From positions 1 through 64,000 of the forward strand of contig JACKBS010000019.1 of assembly GCA_020634435.1 (NCBI GenBank): a stretch of DNA of 64,000 nt, written 5' to 3'. The notes beneath the pieces were generated by a model. That model saw nothing but the letters and a program-made list of their open reading frames with translations. It ran no database searches and was not told where the DNA came from. This document shows, one piece after another, positions 15,842 to 23,841 of the stretch. The translations under genes and the position numbers were made by a program. The first letter of the stretch is position 1, and every line of letters starts with the position of its first letter. The stretch comes from Ardenticatenaceae bacterium (GTDB taxonomy: Bacteria; Chloroflexota; Anaerolineae; Promineifilales; Promineifilaceae).

Positions 15842-16510
15842 GTGCCGGAGGGCATTTTGACTGAGCTGCCTGACCCCACCGACGTGATCCCCGCTGAACC
15901 TGATGTATGGCTGGCAAACGGCCGTCTGCGCGCCACCAAAATGCTCCCCCCTAGCTTTACAAAATTTCACAGTCTGGACTTAACCAACCGCAAATTGGTG
16001 GTGGCCATGAACATCGCCGGGGTTCTGCTGCTGTTTGTTTTTGGCTGGGTGTTTATGGGGGTGGCTGCCTTTTTTAACCCTCAATTTTTCTGGCTGGAGC
16101 TATTGATTTTTGTGCGGAGCCTCTCCTTGCCCACGTTATTGCTCACCATTTTGCTGGTGGTCGTTTTGCACGAGCTAAGCCACGCGCTTTTTTTCTGGCT
16201 GTTCAGCCGGGAACGGCCGAAAGTAGGCTTTAACTTGCTGTACGCTTACGCCACCGCGCCGGATTGGTTTTTTCCGCGGTACCAGTTTTTGCTCATTGGC
16301 CTGGCTCCGGTGCTGCTGCTAACGCTGGCCGGGCTGCTCGTGATGCCGCTGGTGGACTTCTTTACCGTGGCCCGCCTCATTCTGGCGTTGACCGTGAATG
16401 CGGCGGGTGCAGTGGGTGATTTTATCGTGGTGATTTGGGTGTTGGGCCAACCGGCCGATATTTTGCTGCGCGATGAGGGAACGGCCGTTACCGCCTATAA
16501 ACTCTCCTGA
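15842..16510 (+). CDS. DUF3267-type membrane zinc metalloprotease
   Basis: A 222-residue integral membrane protein with an HELSH motif at 110-114 (His110, Glu111, His114) inside a hydrophobic segment, as in DUF3267 putative zincin peptidases. There are about four transmembrane segments at 52-75, 97-120, 148-168 and 172-195. A third zinc ligand is not evident. The gene starts with GTG at 15842; no strong Shine-Dalgarno is present. A TATAAT box lies around 15788. The substrate is unknown. It precedes the orphan response regulator by about 70 bases but need not be functionally linked. Confidence 0.7.
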   Translation: MPEGILTELPDPTDVIPAEPDVWLANGRLRATKMLPPSFTKFHSLDLTNRKLVVAMNIAGVLLLFVFGWVFMGVAAFFNPQFFWLELLIFVRSLSLPTLLLTILLVVVLHELSHALFFWLFSRERPKVGFNLLYAYATAPDWFFPRYQFLLIGLAPVLLLTLAGLLVMPLVDFFTVARLILALTVNAAGAVGDFIVVIWVLGQPADILLRDEGTAVTAYKLS

Positions 16511-16578
16511 AAAGCCCAATCGAAGCATCTTTTTTATGGTATGATCCTAACCATTCGCAGTATTTTGGAGGCGTGAGG

Positions 16579-17238
16579 ATGACAATTCGCATTTTGTTGG
16601 TGGATGATCAGGCACTGTTTCGCGAAGGGCTGCGCACGCTGCTCTCGGTGCATGATGATCTGGAGGTGGTGGGTGAAGCCAGCAATGGGCAGGAAGCGAT
16701 TGAGGCGGTGGCAAAGTTGACCCCGGACGTGGTGTTGATGGACTTGCGGATGCCGGTGCTAAACGGTGTGGCGGCCACCCGGCAAATCACCCAGTCCGCA
16801 GCCACCAGTCGGGTGATCGTCCTGACCACCTTCGATGATGACGACTACGTGTTCGATGGTCTACGCGCCGGGGCGGTGGGTTATCTGCTCAAGGATGTGC
16901 CATCAGCCAAGTTGGTGGAAGCGATTCGCGCGGCGGCGAGCGGGGAATCATTTTTGCAGCCGTCGGTGGCCGCCAAAGTGGTGGCTGAATTTTCGCGATT
17001 GGCTGGGCCGGGAACGGGAACTGCCGTTCCGCAGCAAGACCTCGTTGAACCCCTGTCAGAGCGGGAGCTGGAGATTTTGGCTGTGTTGGCCAGCGGAGCC
17101 AGCAACCGGGAGATTGCCAACCAGCTGTACATCACCGAAGGCACGGTAAAAAACCACGTTACCAACATCTTGGGCAAGCTGGGCGTTCGCGACCGCACCC
17201 AGGCGGCCCTCAAAGCCAAAGAAATGGGTCTGATTTAG
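16579..17238 (+). CDS. NarL/FixJ-family response regulator
   Basis: A 219-residue two-domain regulator. The receiver domain (1-120) has VDDQ (8-11), phospho-acceptor Asp55 in VLMDLRMP and a conserved Lys in YLLKD. The C-terminal LuxR-type HTH (about 155-215) has LSERELEILAVLASGASNREIA and TEGTVKNHV. The ATG at 16579 is chosen because GGAGG lies 7 bases upstream; an in-frame GTG at 16573 is too close to it. No histidine kinase is adjacent, so it is an orphan or partners with the kinase at 19574. Confidence 0.93.
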   Translation: MTIRILLVDDQALFREGLRTLLSVHDDLEVVGEASNGQEAIEAVAKLTPDVVLMDLRMPVLNGVAATRQITQSAATSRVIVLTTFDDDDYVFDGLRAGAVGYLLKDVPSAKLVEAIRAAASGESFLQPSVAAKVVAEFSRLAGPGTGTAVPQQDLVEPLSERELEILAVLASGASNREIANQLYITEGTVKNHVTNILGKLGVRDRTQAALKAKEMGLI

Positions 17239-17245
17239 TTTTTTT

Positions 17246-17303
17246 GCCACAGAGCGCACAGAGAATTTAGAGATTTTCTCTTTGCCTCTGTGTCCTCTGT
17301 GGC
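17246..17303. repeat. Palindromic repeat, family E, between convergent genes
   Basis: Arms GCCACAGAG-CGCACAGAG (17246-17263) and CTCTGTGTCCTCTGTGGC (17286-17303). It abuts the stop codons of both convergent genes. Degenerate relatives are at 18431-18478, 26669-26767 and 58722-58773. Confidence 0.8.
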
Positions 17304-17884
17304 TAATCTTCTGGCTTTCTGGCGATGAGTTGGGCGACGGGGCGCATTTTGCCAGAACGATGGCCGCGTACGGCCGTTTCCAACGAATGCACAATCTCAA
17401 AATCAGCAAAAGCGTGATGCAGCTCGCCGGGTTCCAGCAGGTAGGTGGGGGTGTCGCCTGCCTCTTTGTGGACAAACGTCTCGAAGAAGAGCAGCCCGGC
17501 GGGGCGCAGTGCCTGCCGGTAGGCGGGAAAAGCGGCTCGTTCTAAAAAGCGAAAGTTGAGAATGGCATCTACACAGTTTTTGGGGAAGTAGGGGTAAGTA
17601 AGGTCGAAAACGGCCGTTTCTACCACCACATTCAATTCAGCCGCCTTTTGCCGCAACAGTTGCAAACCCACCTCAGAAATATCCAGCGCCACCACGTGAA
17701 GGCTTCGCTGGGCCACAAACAGCGCATTCACGCCCACGCCCGCGGCGGCATCCAGCACCACGCCATTTTGCGGCAGCAGGTGAGCAAAATCTTGCAGCAG
17801 TTGGCTGGCTGTGCCTTGCTGGCGATAGTGGCCGTCGGTTTGGTAACGGCCGTTCCACTTCACGGCGTCTGGATGTTGGCTCAT
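17303..17884 (-). CDS. SAM-dependent methyltransferase
   Basis: A 193-residue class I methyltransferase, similar in outline to TehB/methyltransferase-25. Motif I is VVLDAAAGVGVNALF (about 42-56), with VVALDIS as the acidic post-I loop and later LFFETFVH. The ATG at 17884 (MSQHPDAVKWNGRY) is the likely start; the frame extends upstream but is not conserved. Its substrate is unknown. It is convergent with the response regulator and divergent from the small membrane protein. Confidence 0.85.
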   Translation of the reverse strand: MSQHPDAVKWNGRYQTDGHYRQQGTASQLLQDFAHLLPQNGVVLDAAAGVGVNALFVAQRSLHVVALDISEVGLQLLRQKAAELNVVVETAVFDLTYPYFPKNCVDAILNFRFLERAAFPAYRQALRPAGLLFFETFVHKEAGDTPTYLLEPGELHHAFADFEIVHSLETAVRGHRSGKMRPVAQLIARKPED

Positions 17885-18001
17885 CACGGTTTCCTCAATT
17901 ACCTGCGTCACTGGGCTGCATGACCCCGGACACTGCAAATCATACCCCAACTTTGGCATTCTGTAGGCAGCTAACTGAAAACATGAAATCTGGAGGCGCA
18001 C

Positions 18002-18397
18002 ATGAATATCGTCATGATTACCTATATTGTTTACATTTTACTGAGCCTGGTGATTACGGTCTGGGTGGCGCAAACGTTGTTTCGCAACGGCCGTATTTTT
18101 GTCATTGATGCGTTTGGCGGCAATGAAACAATGGCCGACGCGGTAAACCATCTGCTGCTGGTGGGCTTTTACCTGATCAATATCGGTTTCGTCTCGATGT
18201 ACCTGAGCTATGGGGCCAAGCCCACCACCACAGTGGACGCGATGGAGTACATCAGCATCAAAATTGGCGTGGTGCTGCTTGTTTTAGGGGCGATGCACTT
18301 CTTCAACATCTTCAACTTTGCCAAAATGCGCGGCAAAAACCGGCGCAAGCAAGAGTCGGTAGAAACGGCCGTTCCCACTAACACGCCATCAGACTAA
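18002..18397 (+). CDS. Small membrane protein of unknown function
   Basis: A 131-residue integral membrane protein with three hydrophobic segments (6-28, 50-70, 85-108) and a charged C-terminal tail. The stretch LFRNGRIFVIDAFGGNETMADAVNHLLLVGFYLINIG looks conserved (I recall similar proteins in Bacteroidota) but has no assigned function. The ATG has GGAG upstream. It is the first gene ahead of the kinase/regulator operon, though a repeat (family E) separates it from the next gene. Confidence 0.7.
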   Translation: MNIVMITYIVYILLSLVITVWVAQTLFRNGRIFVIDAFGGNETMADAVNHLLLVGFYLINIGFVSMYLSYGAKPTTTVDAMEYISIKIGVVLLVLGAMHFFNIFNFAKMRGKNRRKQESVETAVPTNTPSD

Positions 18398-18430
18398 AAA
18401 CCGATTTCGCAGATTTTTTCTCCCAATTCT

Positions 18431-18478
18431 CCGAGTAACTCTGCGTTTTCTCTGTGTGACTCTGTGTTCCGCTTTTTG
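18431..18478. repeat. Family E repeat, single arm
   Basis: CTCTGCG, CTCTGTG and CTCTGTGTTCCGC units in one orientation only. Its complement is found at 58722-58773. Confidence 0.6.
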
Positions 18479-18492
18479 TGGAGGAGCAAACA

Positions 18493-19140
18493 ATGAACCA
18501 AACAATGCTTATTGAAGATAGCTACCGACCCGATTTCCCCTCGCTGGGATTGTTCTCGACCTGGTTTGGTGCGGTGCTGATTGGGCTAACGGCCGTTCTG
18601 CAACTTGGCCAATCTGGCAGCCAGCTTTGGGCCGATTCGCTGGTGGAGGGCCTACAATTTTTGCTGGTGGCGCTGCTGCTTGCTTCCCTGATTTACCTGC
18701 CCTTCCGCACAGATCGTGGCGTGAAGTGGGCGGCGCTGCCGCTGGTAATCAACCTGGGCACGCTGATGATTGTGCAGTTGGTGCCGTTTGTCGAGCTAGG
18801 CGAAACGTGGCGCTTCCGCTGGCGCATCAGCCAGTACGAAGGCGTGGTGCAGCTGGTTGAGGCGGGCGAATTGCTGCCCGGTGAGAGCGGCGTGGTGACA
18901 TTGCCAGCCACGTACCAACATTTATCGGTGGACAACGGCCGTATCTGGGTGGAAAGTGATGGGGCAGGAACGGCCGTCTTCTTTGCGACGGAGCAAACTG
19001 GCTTGGGTAACTTTGCCGGCTACCTTTACCGCAGCGACGGCAATCCACCGCAGCCGGGCGATTTTGGCGGAAGCTGGCGCTACGTGGCGCAGCAGCAGGC
19101 CAATTGGTATTTTTGCATCTCGCAGGGAGCGCAGTCATGA
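18493..19140 (+). CDS. Two-helix membrane protein of the sensor operon
   Basis: A 215-residue protein with hydrophobic segments around 24-44, 55-75 and 85-105, and a C-terminal soluble domain with VVTLPATYQHLSVDNGRIWVESDG. I do not recognise the family. The ATG at 18493 is chosen because GGAGGAG ends 6 bases upstream; an in-frame GTG at 18478 lies before that site. It is the first gene of a tightly packed operon with the next membrane protein, kinase and regulator, so it may help sense or carry the signal; this is inferred from position only. Confidence 0.7.
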   Translation: MNQTMLIEDSYRPDFPSLGLFSTWFGAVLIGLTAVLQLGQSGSQLWADSLVEGLQFLLVALLLASLIYLPFRTDRGVKWAALPLVINLGTLMIVQLVPFVELGETWRFRWRISQYEGVVQLVEAGELLPGESGVVTLPATYQHLSVDNGRIWVESDGAGTAVFFATEQTGLGNFAGYLYRSDGNPPQPGDFGGSWRYVAQQQANWYFCISQGAQS

Positions 19141-19577
19141 CGATAAAGCGAGGCTTTTGGTGGGGCAAGCTGAGCGGGATTTTGGCGGGGAGCGTCATGA
19201 GCGCTTCGGGTTTGGCCTTATCCATTTTTGTGGAGGCGGCGTGGAACGGCCGTCTCTTCACCGAATCGGACTGGTTTTGGCAAATGATTTTTTTGGGCTT
19301 CGGTGGTTTGTTTATTGGCGGCTTTGTTGGCGCGATTTTGGGAACGGTGCTGGGCTTGCTCATTGCCTGGACGCAGCTGGAACCATTGGCCACAACCATC
19401 TGGTCATTGGCCGGAGCGATTGTCGGGCTGCTCATCTCCCTGGTGCCGCATGAGTTGTACAGCTTGCTCTCGCCGGTTGTGTGGGTGTGGCTGGGTGGCG
19501 TGATTGGCTGGTATTGCGGCCACTTTTTTCTTAACGGGGGGCTGGCTGAGAAGAAAACGGCCGTAAAAACCGTATGA
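19137..19577 (+). CDS. Membrane protein of the sensor operon
   Basis: A 146-residue hydrophobic protein with four to five Gly/Ala/Leu-rich helices. It starts at an ATG that overlaps the stop of the preceding gene (ATGA), and its own stop overlaps the kinase start, so the set 18493-21549 is translationally coupled. The family is unrecognised. Glycine-rich helices (FLGFGGLFIGGFVGAILG) resemble those of small transporter-like or glycine-zipper proteins. Confidence 0.65.
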   Translation: MTIKRGFWWGKLSGILAGSVMSASGLALSIFVEAAWNGRLFTESDWFWQMIFLGFGGLFIGGFVGAILGTVLGLLIAWTQLEPLATTIWSLAGAIVGLLISLVPHELYSLLSPVVWVWLGGVIGWYCGHFFLNGGLAEKKTAVKTV

Positions 19578-20881
19578 ATGTGGCTAAATGGGTTCAGCTT
19601 GACTCGTTGTATAATTCTGGCATGGATCGACAACCGCCACCCTTGCTCATCAGCACCTTTATGGTCGCTGTCGCTTTGAAGTTTCTGGGCGGGGTGGTGG
19701 GCATTGTGCTTGGATACTGGCTGCTGTACGAATTTGTGCTGGATCGCTGGTGGATGGTGCTGGCAACGGCCGTTCTGCTCTTCCTCCTTTTGCTGCCATG
19801 GCCCAAGCAAAATCGTAACCATTGGCTGCTGGCGGCGCTGGCGTGGGGCATCATCTCGCCCCACATCGACCTCATTTATGCTTCCTGGGTGCCGTTCGAC
19901 GATCTCTTTTTATCGCCCCGTTTTGTGGAAATTGGCTGGTCGGTGCATGTGGTAAACAATATTTTTGCCCTGACGCAGCTCTTTGTGGCTGTGCCGGTGG
20001 TGTTGGCGAGCTGGCATTACGGCCGTCGCGGCTTTTGGCTCAGTTTGGGGCTGGCCGGATTGCTGTACACCGTCACGCCCTTCCTGATGCCCGCCGAGGC
20101 ATTGCTGTGGGGGTTTTACGCCGTGCGGGGCTTTGTGCTGCTGGGCACGACGCTGATTTTGGCCTACATCACCACCACGCTGGCCACGGCGCAGCGCGAA
20201 AGCAACGAGGCGCTGGCAGCGGCCAACCAAAAATTGGAGGCGCAGGCAATGATGATGGAGCAGTTGGCCGTCAGCCGCGAGCGCAACCGGCTGGCACGGG
20301 AGCTGCATGACACGCTGGCCCATTCCTTGTCGGGAACGGCCGTTACCCTGCAAGCAATCAACACCCTCCTCAAACATGATCCAGACGCGGCGGCCGATGA
20401 ACTGCTGGCGGCCCAAACCCAGATTCGGGATGGGTTGGCGGAAGCGCGACGGGCCATCACCGCCCTGCGCGCCTCGCCGCTGGAAGAGTTGGGGCTGGCC
20501 GAGGCGGTGCGACAGCGAGCGCAAGCCATCGAGGCGCGGGCTAATTTGCCGATTCGCTGTGTGGTGGCTGAGCTGCCGCTGCTGCCGGTGGATGTGGCGC
20601 AGGCGGTCTACCGCATTGTGGAGGAGGCGCTGGTGAATGCGGAAAAACATGCGCAGGCCAGCCAAATTTCGCTGGAACTCACGCACGCGGCAGGCTGGCT
20701 GACGCTGCAAGTGCAGGATGATGGCGTGGGCTTTGTGGTGGATGAGGTGTGGGGCAACGGCCGTTTTGGCCTGATGGGTATGCGCGAACGAGCGGAACTG
20801 ATCGGGGCCGACTTTGCGGTAAAGAGTGCGCTAGGGCAAGGCACAACGCTAACCCTGCGCGCCAAAGTGGGGCAAGCATGA
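19574..20881 (+). CDS. NarL-type sensor histidine kinase
   Basis: A 435-residue kinase. Residues 25-205 form a membrane domain with about six hydrophobic segments and no evident periplasmic sensor domain. The HisKA_3 dimerisation region holds the phosphorylated His245 in RELHDTLAHSLSG, and the C-terminal ATPase domain has the N box (EEALVNAEKHA) and G boxes (DDGVGF and GRFGLMGMRER). An alternative start at 19622 (MDRQPPP) is possible; the ATGA overlap favours 19574. The cognate regulator follows immediately, also with an ATGA overlap. Confidence 0.92.
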   Translation: MNVAKWVQLDSLYNSGMDRQPPPLLISTFMVAVALKFLGGVVGIVLGYWLLYEFVLDRWWMVLATAVLLFLLLLPWPKQNRNHWLLAALAWGIISPHIDLIYASWVPFDDLFLSPRFVEIGWSVHVVNNIFALTQLFVAVPVVLASWHYGRRGFWLSLGLAGLLYTVTPFLMPAEALLWGFYAVRGFVLLGTTLILAYITTTLATAQRESNEALAAANQKLEAQAMMMEQLAVSRERNRLARELHDTLAHSLSGTAVTLQAINTLLKHDPDAAADELLAAQTQIRDGLAEARRAITALRASPLEELGLAEAVRQRAQAIEARANLPIRCVVAELPLLPVDVAQAVYRIVEEALVNAEKHAQASQISLELTHAAGWLTLQVQDDGVGFVVDEVWGNGRFGLMGMRERAELIGADFAVKSALGQGTTLTLRAKVGQA

Positions 20882-21549
20882 CAGATACGATTTCGCTGCT
20901 CATTTGTGACGACCAAGAGGTGGTGCGCAAGGGGCTGAACACTATTTTTCGCTACGCCCAGGGCATTGAAGTGGTTGGGCTGGCTGTGGACGGCGAGGAC
21001 GCGGTGGCTCAAGCTGCCGCCAGTAAGCCCGATGTCATCCTGATGGATTTGCAGATGCCGAAGCTGAACGGCATCCACGCCACGCGGCGCATCTGCACCG
21101 CGCTGCCGCACACCAAAATCATCGTGCTGACCACCTTTGACACAGACGAGTGGGTGTTCGATGCGGTGCGGGCGGGGGCGAGTGGGTATTTGCTCAAGGA
21201 TGCGACGGGGGATGAGATTGTAACGGCCGTTCGCGAAACCCATGCGGGCAATAATCACCTCGATCCCAAAATTGCGGGCAAAATTTTGGCGGAATTTAAC
21301 CGGTTAGGCCAGCAAAAAATCAAGCCCCAGCCAGACGATTCGGTGCTGGAGCAGTTGAGCGAGCGGGAACTTTCCATTTTGCGTCTGATGGCTCAAGGCA
21401 AAACCAACCAGGAGATTGCCGAGGCGCTCTTTTTGGCCATCGGCACGGTGAAAAACAACATTAGTCAGATTTTGGGGAAGCTCCATGCCAACGACCGCAC
21501 TCAGGCGGTACTCACCGCCCTCCGGCGCGGCATTGTGGATTTGGAGTAA
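20878..21549 (+). CDS. NarL-family response regulator
   Basis: A 223-residue regulator with receiver Asp57 in VILMDLQMP, YLLKD and a LuxR-type HTH (LSERELSILRLMAQGKTNQEIA, IGTVKNNISQIL). The ATG overlaps the kinase stop (ATGA), so this is the kinase's cognate partner. It is a paralogue of the regulator at 16579, sharing most of the HTH. Targets are unknown; control of the operon's own membrane genes is a simple guess. Confidence 0.93.
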   Translation: MTDTISLLICDDQEVVRKGLNTIFRYAQGIEVVGLAVDGEDAVAQAAASKPDVILMDLQMPKLNGIHATRRICTALPHTKIIVLTTFDTDEWVFDAVRAGASGYLLKDATGDEIVTAVRETHAGNNHLDPKIAGKILAEFNRLGQQKIKPQPDDSVLEQLSERELSILRLMAQGKTNQEIAEALFLAIGTVKNNISQILGKLHANDRTQAVLTALRRGIVDLE

Positions 21550-21557
21550 CTACCTCC

Positions 21558-21622
21558 CCTTGTCACTCCCGCGAAGGCGGGAGTCCATTCTTCTGGATTC
21601 CTGCCTGCGCAGGAATGACAGA
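21558..21622. repeat. Palindromic repeat, family J
   Basis: Hairpins CTCCCGC-GAAG-GCGGGAG and CCTGC-CTGC-GCAGG within the pattern TGTCACTCCCGCGAAGGCGG...AATGACA. A related copy is at 51781-51809. It lies between convergent genes. Confidence 0.75.
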
Positions 21623-21654
21623 TGGCGGATCGTTGCGCGCACGAGGTTTGCTTT

Positions 21655-22455
21655 TTAACTGAACAGTGCCAACAACTCTGCCGCTTTGTCCCGCTTGTCG
21701 CCGTTGCAGCTGATGAAGCGGCGCACCTCGAAGGATTCAATCTCGGCAGCAGCGTACACTTCGCGCACTTCTTCGGTGTCGTGATTGGAAATGATGACGG
21801 GGATGCCTCGTTGGGCAAGTTTGGTGGCCTGTTGCGCTAACGCTTGCTGCTCAGCCCAGCCAAAAACATCGGCACTGTAGCTGGTGAAATTGGCAGTTTG
21901 GGACAGTGGCACGTAGGGCGGATCGCAGTAGACCACATCACCAGGCTGGCAGTTCGCCATCGTGGTGGCAAAATTAGCCTGCTGGAAAGTAGCTTGCTGG
22001 GCTTTTGTGGCAAAGTGGCGCATTTCGGCTTCGGGGAAATACGGCCGTTTATACCTCCCAAACGGCACATTAAACCCTCCTTGTAGGTTGTAGCGACACA
22101 GGCCGTTATAGCCGTGCTTGTTCATGTATAGAAAAATGGCCGATTTGCGGCGTGAGTCGGCCGTGCTGTTGAACTCTTCGCGCAGGGCGTAGTAGCGATC
22201 TTTGTCGTTGTTTTCCGGTGTAAAGAGAGGGCGGCAGTAGTTGATGAACGCCTCACCTTCGGTTTGCAAATGTTGATAGAGGGTGATCAAATCAGCATTG
22301 GCGTCGGTGAGCAAGTAGTGGGGATATTCTGTGTTGAGGAACAGTGCGCCGGAGCCGACAAAAGGCTCGACCAGCCGCTCGCCCGTGGGCAGCAGTGCCT
22401 TGATTTTGTCCACGATTTTGTATTTGTTGCCGGCCCATTTGAGGAATGGTTTCAT
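21655..22455 (-). CDS. dam: DNA adenine methylase (Dam/D12 class)
   Basis: A 266-residue alpha-class N6-adenine methyltransferase. FLKWAGNK (4-11) and EPFVGSGALF (30-39) form the SAM site, and YCDPPY (176-181) is the catalytic motif IV. The ATG at 22455 gives the canonical MKPFLKWAGNK start. There is no restriction enzyme nearby, so it is an orphan methylase; by family, GATC is the likely target. Regulation, mismatch repair or defence against restriction are all possible roles. The preceding palindrome (family B) separates it from the phosphoesterase. Confidence 0.9.
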   Translation of the reverse strand: MKPFLKWAGNKYKIVDKIKALLPTGERLVEPFVGSGALFLNTEYPHYLLTDANADLITLYQHLQTEGEAFINYCRPLFTPENNDKDRYYALREEFNSTADSRRKSAIFLYMNKHGYNGLCRYNLQGGFNVPFGRYKRPYFPEAEMRHFATKAQQATFQQANFATTMANCQPGDVVYCDPPYVPLSQTANFTSYSADVFGWAEQQALAQQATKLAQRGIPVIISNHDTEEVREVYAAAEIESFEVRRFISCNGDKRDKAAELLALFS

Positions 22456-22470
22456 AAGTTTAAAAGGTGG

Positions 22471-22518
22471 TAATTGGGTAATTGCGTAGTTGGATAAATT
22501 GACATAGTTACCCAATTA
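22471..22518. repeat. Palindromic repeat, family B
   Basis: TAATTGGGTAA (22471-22481) and TTACCCAATTA (22508-22518), with a further degenerate unit in the loop. It lies between the phosphoesterase and dam, just upstream of the dam start. Confidence 0.75.
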
Positions 22519-22523
22519 CATTC

Positions 22524-23297
22524 TTATTTCATCATGCCGCTTAGCAGCTTATCCAGGTGGGGCGGTCTGATGAAGGAAAGCACTTCTTTTTCCTGGTGTG
22601 TGTTGTAGGCAATCACGCGCTTCTCAACGGTCCAGCCTTCGCCTTTGCGCCAGGTGAGCAGGCCGTATTTGGCCCGCTCGTCGCCATCGCCGGGCAGGTT
22701 GACGGAGCTGATGTTGGCCAGAATCGTGTCGCCCCAGCGGCGCACATTGGGGATGTGCAAATGGCCAAAAGCGATGATGCCTGCGTTGGTTGTTTCCAGC
22801 AACGGCCGTAAATCCTCATCACTCTGCTCAAATTTTACCTGACCCAGCTGCTCGGTTTGGAAGTCGGCCGTAGGGAAAATGACCTGGTTCACATCCAGCG
22901 GATTGGCGTGAACAATGAGCAGATCGTCGGTGGGAACGGCCGTTACTCCAATGCGGTGGCTAAATGGCAGTCGTTCCAACCAGGCTACATTCTCCGCGCC
23001 AAGCTGATCATCTGTCCATTGGGCCAATTCATTAAACGATCCCCACCGCTCCCGCTGCCCATCGGGCGTACCATTGGGGATGTTCAGCGGGGTGTGGATC
23101 ATTTCATCGGTATTGCCATAGACAAAAATGTCGGTGTTTTCGCGGGCCAGCTCCAGGCAGGCGCGCGGGCGTGGCCCCATCAGGCACAAATCTCCAGCAA
23201 AGGCCACCAGGTCGGGTGCCTGTTTTTTGATATCGGCCAAAACGGTTTGCAAGGCGGTGAGATTGCCATGCACATCAGAATAAATGGCGAGTCGCAT
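22524..23297 (-). CDS. Metallophosphoesterase (YfcE/MJ0936-like)
   Basis: A 257-residue calcineurin-like phosphoesterase. It has AIYSDVHGN (4-12), AFAGDLCLMG with GD, VYGNTDE with GN, and GHLHIPN with GHxH, i.e. the five metal-ligand motifs in order. The ATG at 23297 is chosen, with AGGAG upstream; the longer frame is not conserved. The family includes phosphodiesterases of the YfcE type, and the real substrate is unknown. It is divergent from the VOC gene. Confidence 0.87.
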   Translation of the reverse strand: MRLAIYSDVHGNLTALQTVLADIKKQAPDLVAFAGDLCLMGPRPRACLELARENTDIFVYGNTDEMIHTPLNIPNGTPDGQRERWGSFNELAQWTDDQLGAENVAWLERLPFSHRIGVTAVPTDDLLIVHANPLDVNQVIFPTADFQTEQLGQVKFEQSDEDLRPLLETTNAGIIAFGHLHIPNVRRWGDTILANISSVNLPGDGDERAKYGLLTWRKGEGWTVEKRVIAYNTHQEKEVLSFIRPPHLDKLLSGMMK

Positions 23298-23399
23298 CTG
23301 CTTTCTCCTGAGATACAATCGGTAAAATCGTGGGCAAGGTAACGATCCACGGTAGATTATCGCTTTTCTGCCAAACAATCGCAAAAGGAGGGGCGACGT

Positions 23400-23792
23400 A
23401 TGATTTCCCATTTGCAGATGATCACCATTTTTGTGTCCGATTTGGAAAGCTCCTTGGAGTTTTATGTCAACAAGTTGGGTTTTATAGAGCTATCAACCTT
23501 TGACGATGGCGTGGATCGTCTTGTGTGGCTTGTGCCTGAAGCGGCACGGCAGGACAAACATGCAACTACAATGGCCCTCTACGCGCCTAAGGATCCACAT
23601 GATCCGCGCATTGGGAATGTGAGCGGCGTAGTCTTTACCGCCGACAACATCGAAGCCACCTATCACGAGCTAAAATCGCGCGGCGTGCCGTTTACGTTGG
23701 ACCTGATTCGCCATCCGTACGGTGAAGGCGACGGCGACCAGGAAGCCCGTTTTATCGATCCCGATGGCAATGAATTTCTGCTCCATACGTAG
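23400..23792 (+). CDS. VOC-family protein (glyoxalase/dioxygenase-like)
   Basis: A 130-residue vicinal-oxygen-chelate protein with the characteristic two beta-alpha-beta-beta-beta units. ITIFVSDLESSLEFYVNKLGF opens the first, and EARFIDPDGNEFLLHT closes the second with the metal-ligand Glu. GGAGG lies 8 bases upstream of the ATG. The substrate is unknown; these proteins include glyoxalase I, resistance proteins and dioxygenases. Confidence 0.88.
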   Translation: MISHLQMITIFVSDLESSLEFYVNKLGFIELSTFDDGVDRLVWLVPEAARQDKHATTMALYAPKDPHDPRIGNVSGVVFTADNIEATYHELKSRGVPFTLDLIRHPYGEGDGDQEARFIDPDGNEFLLHT

Positions 23793-23841
23793 GAAATCTT
23801 GGTGGTATAATCGCGCCAACTAACCCAAGGAGCGTGCATGA

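Noticed and set aside
15804..15860. Possible 18-codon leader peptide before the DUF3267 gene
   Set aside because: There is an ATG and stop overlapping the start of the next gene, but no codon pattern or terminator to support attenuation.
18827..19864. Long minus-strand frame of about 345 codons opposite the membrane protein/kinase genes
   Set aside because: It is antisense to two well-supported coupled genes, has no family features and is Pro/Lys/Ser-rich; it is a shadow frame.
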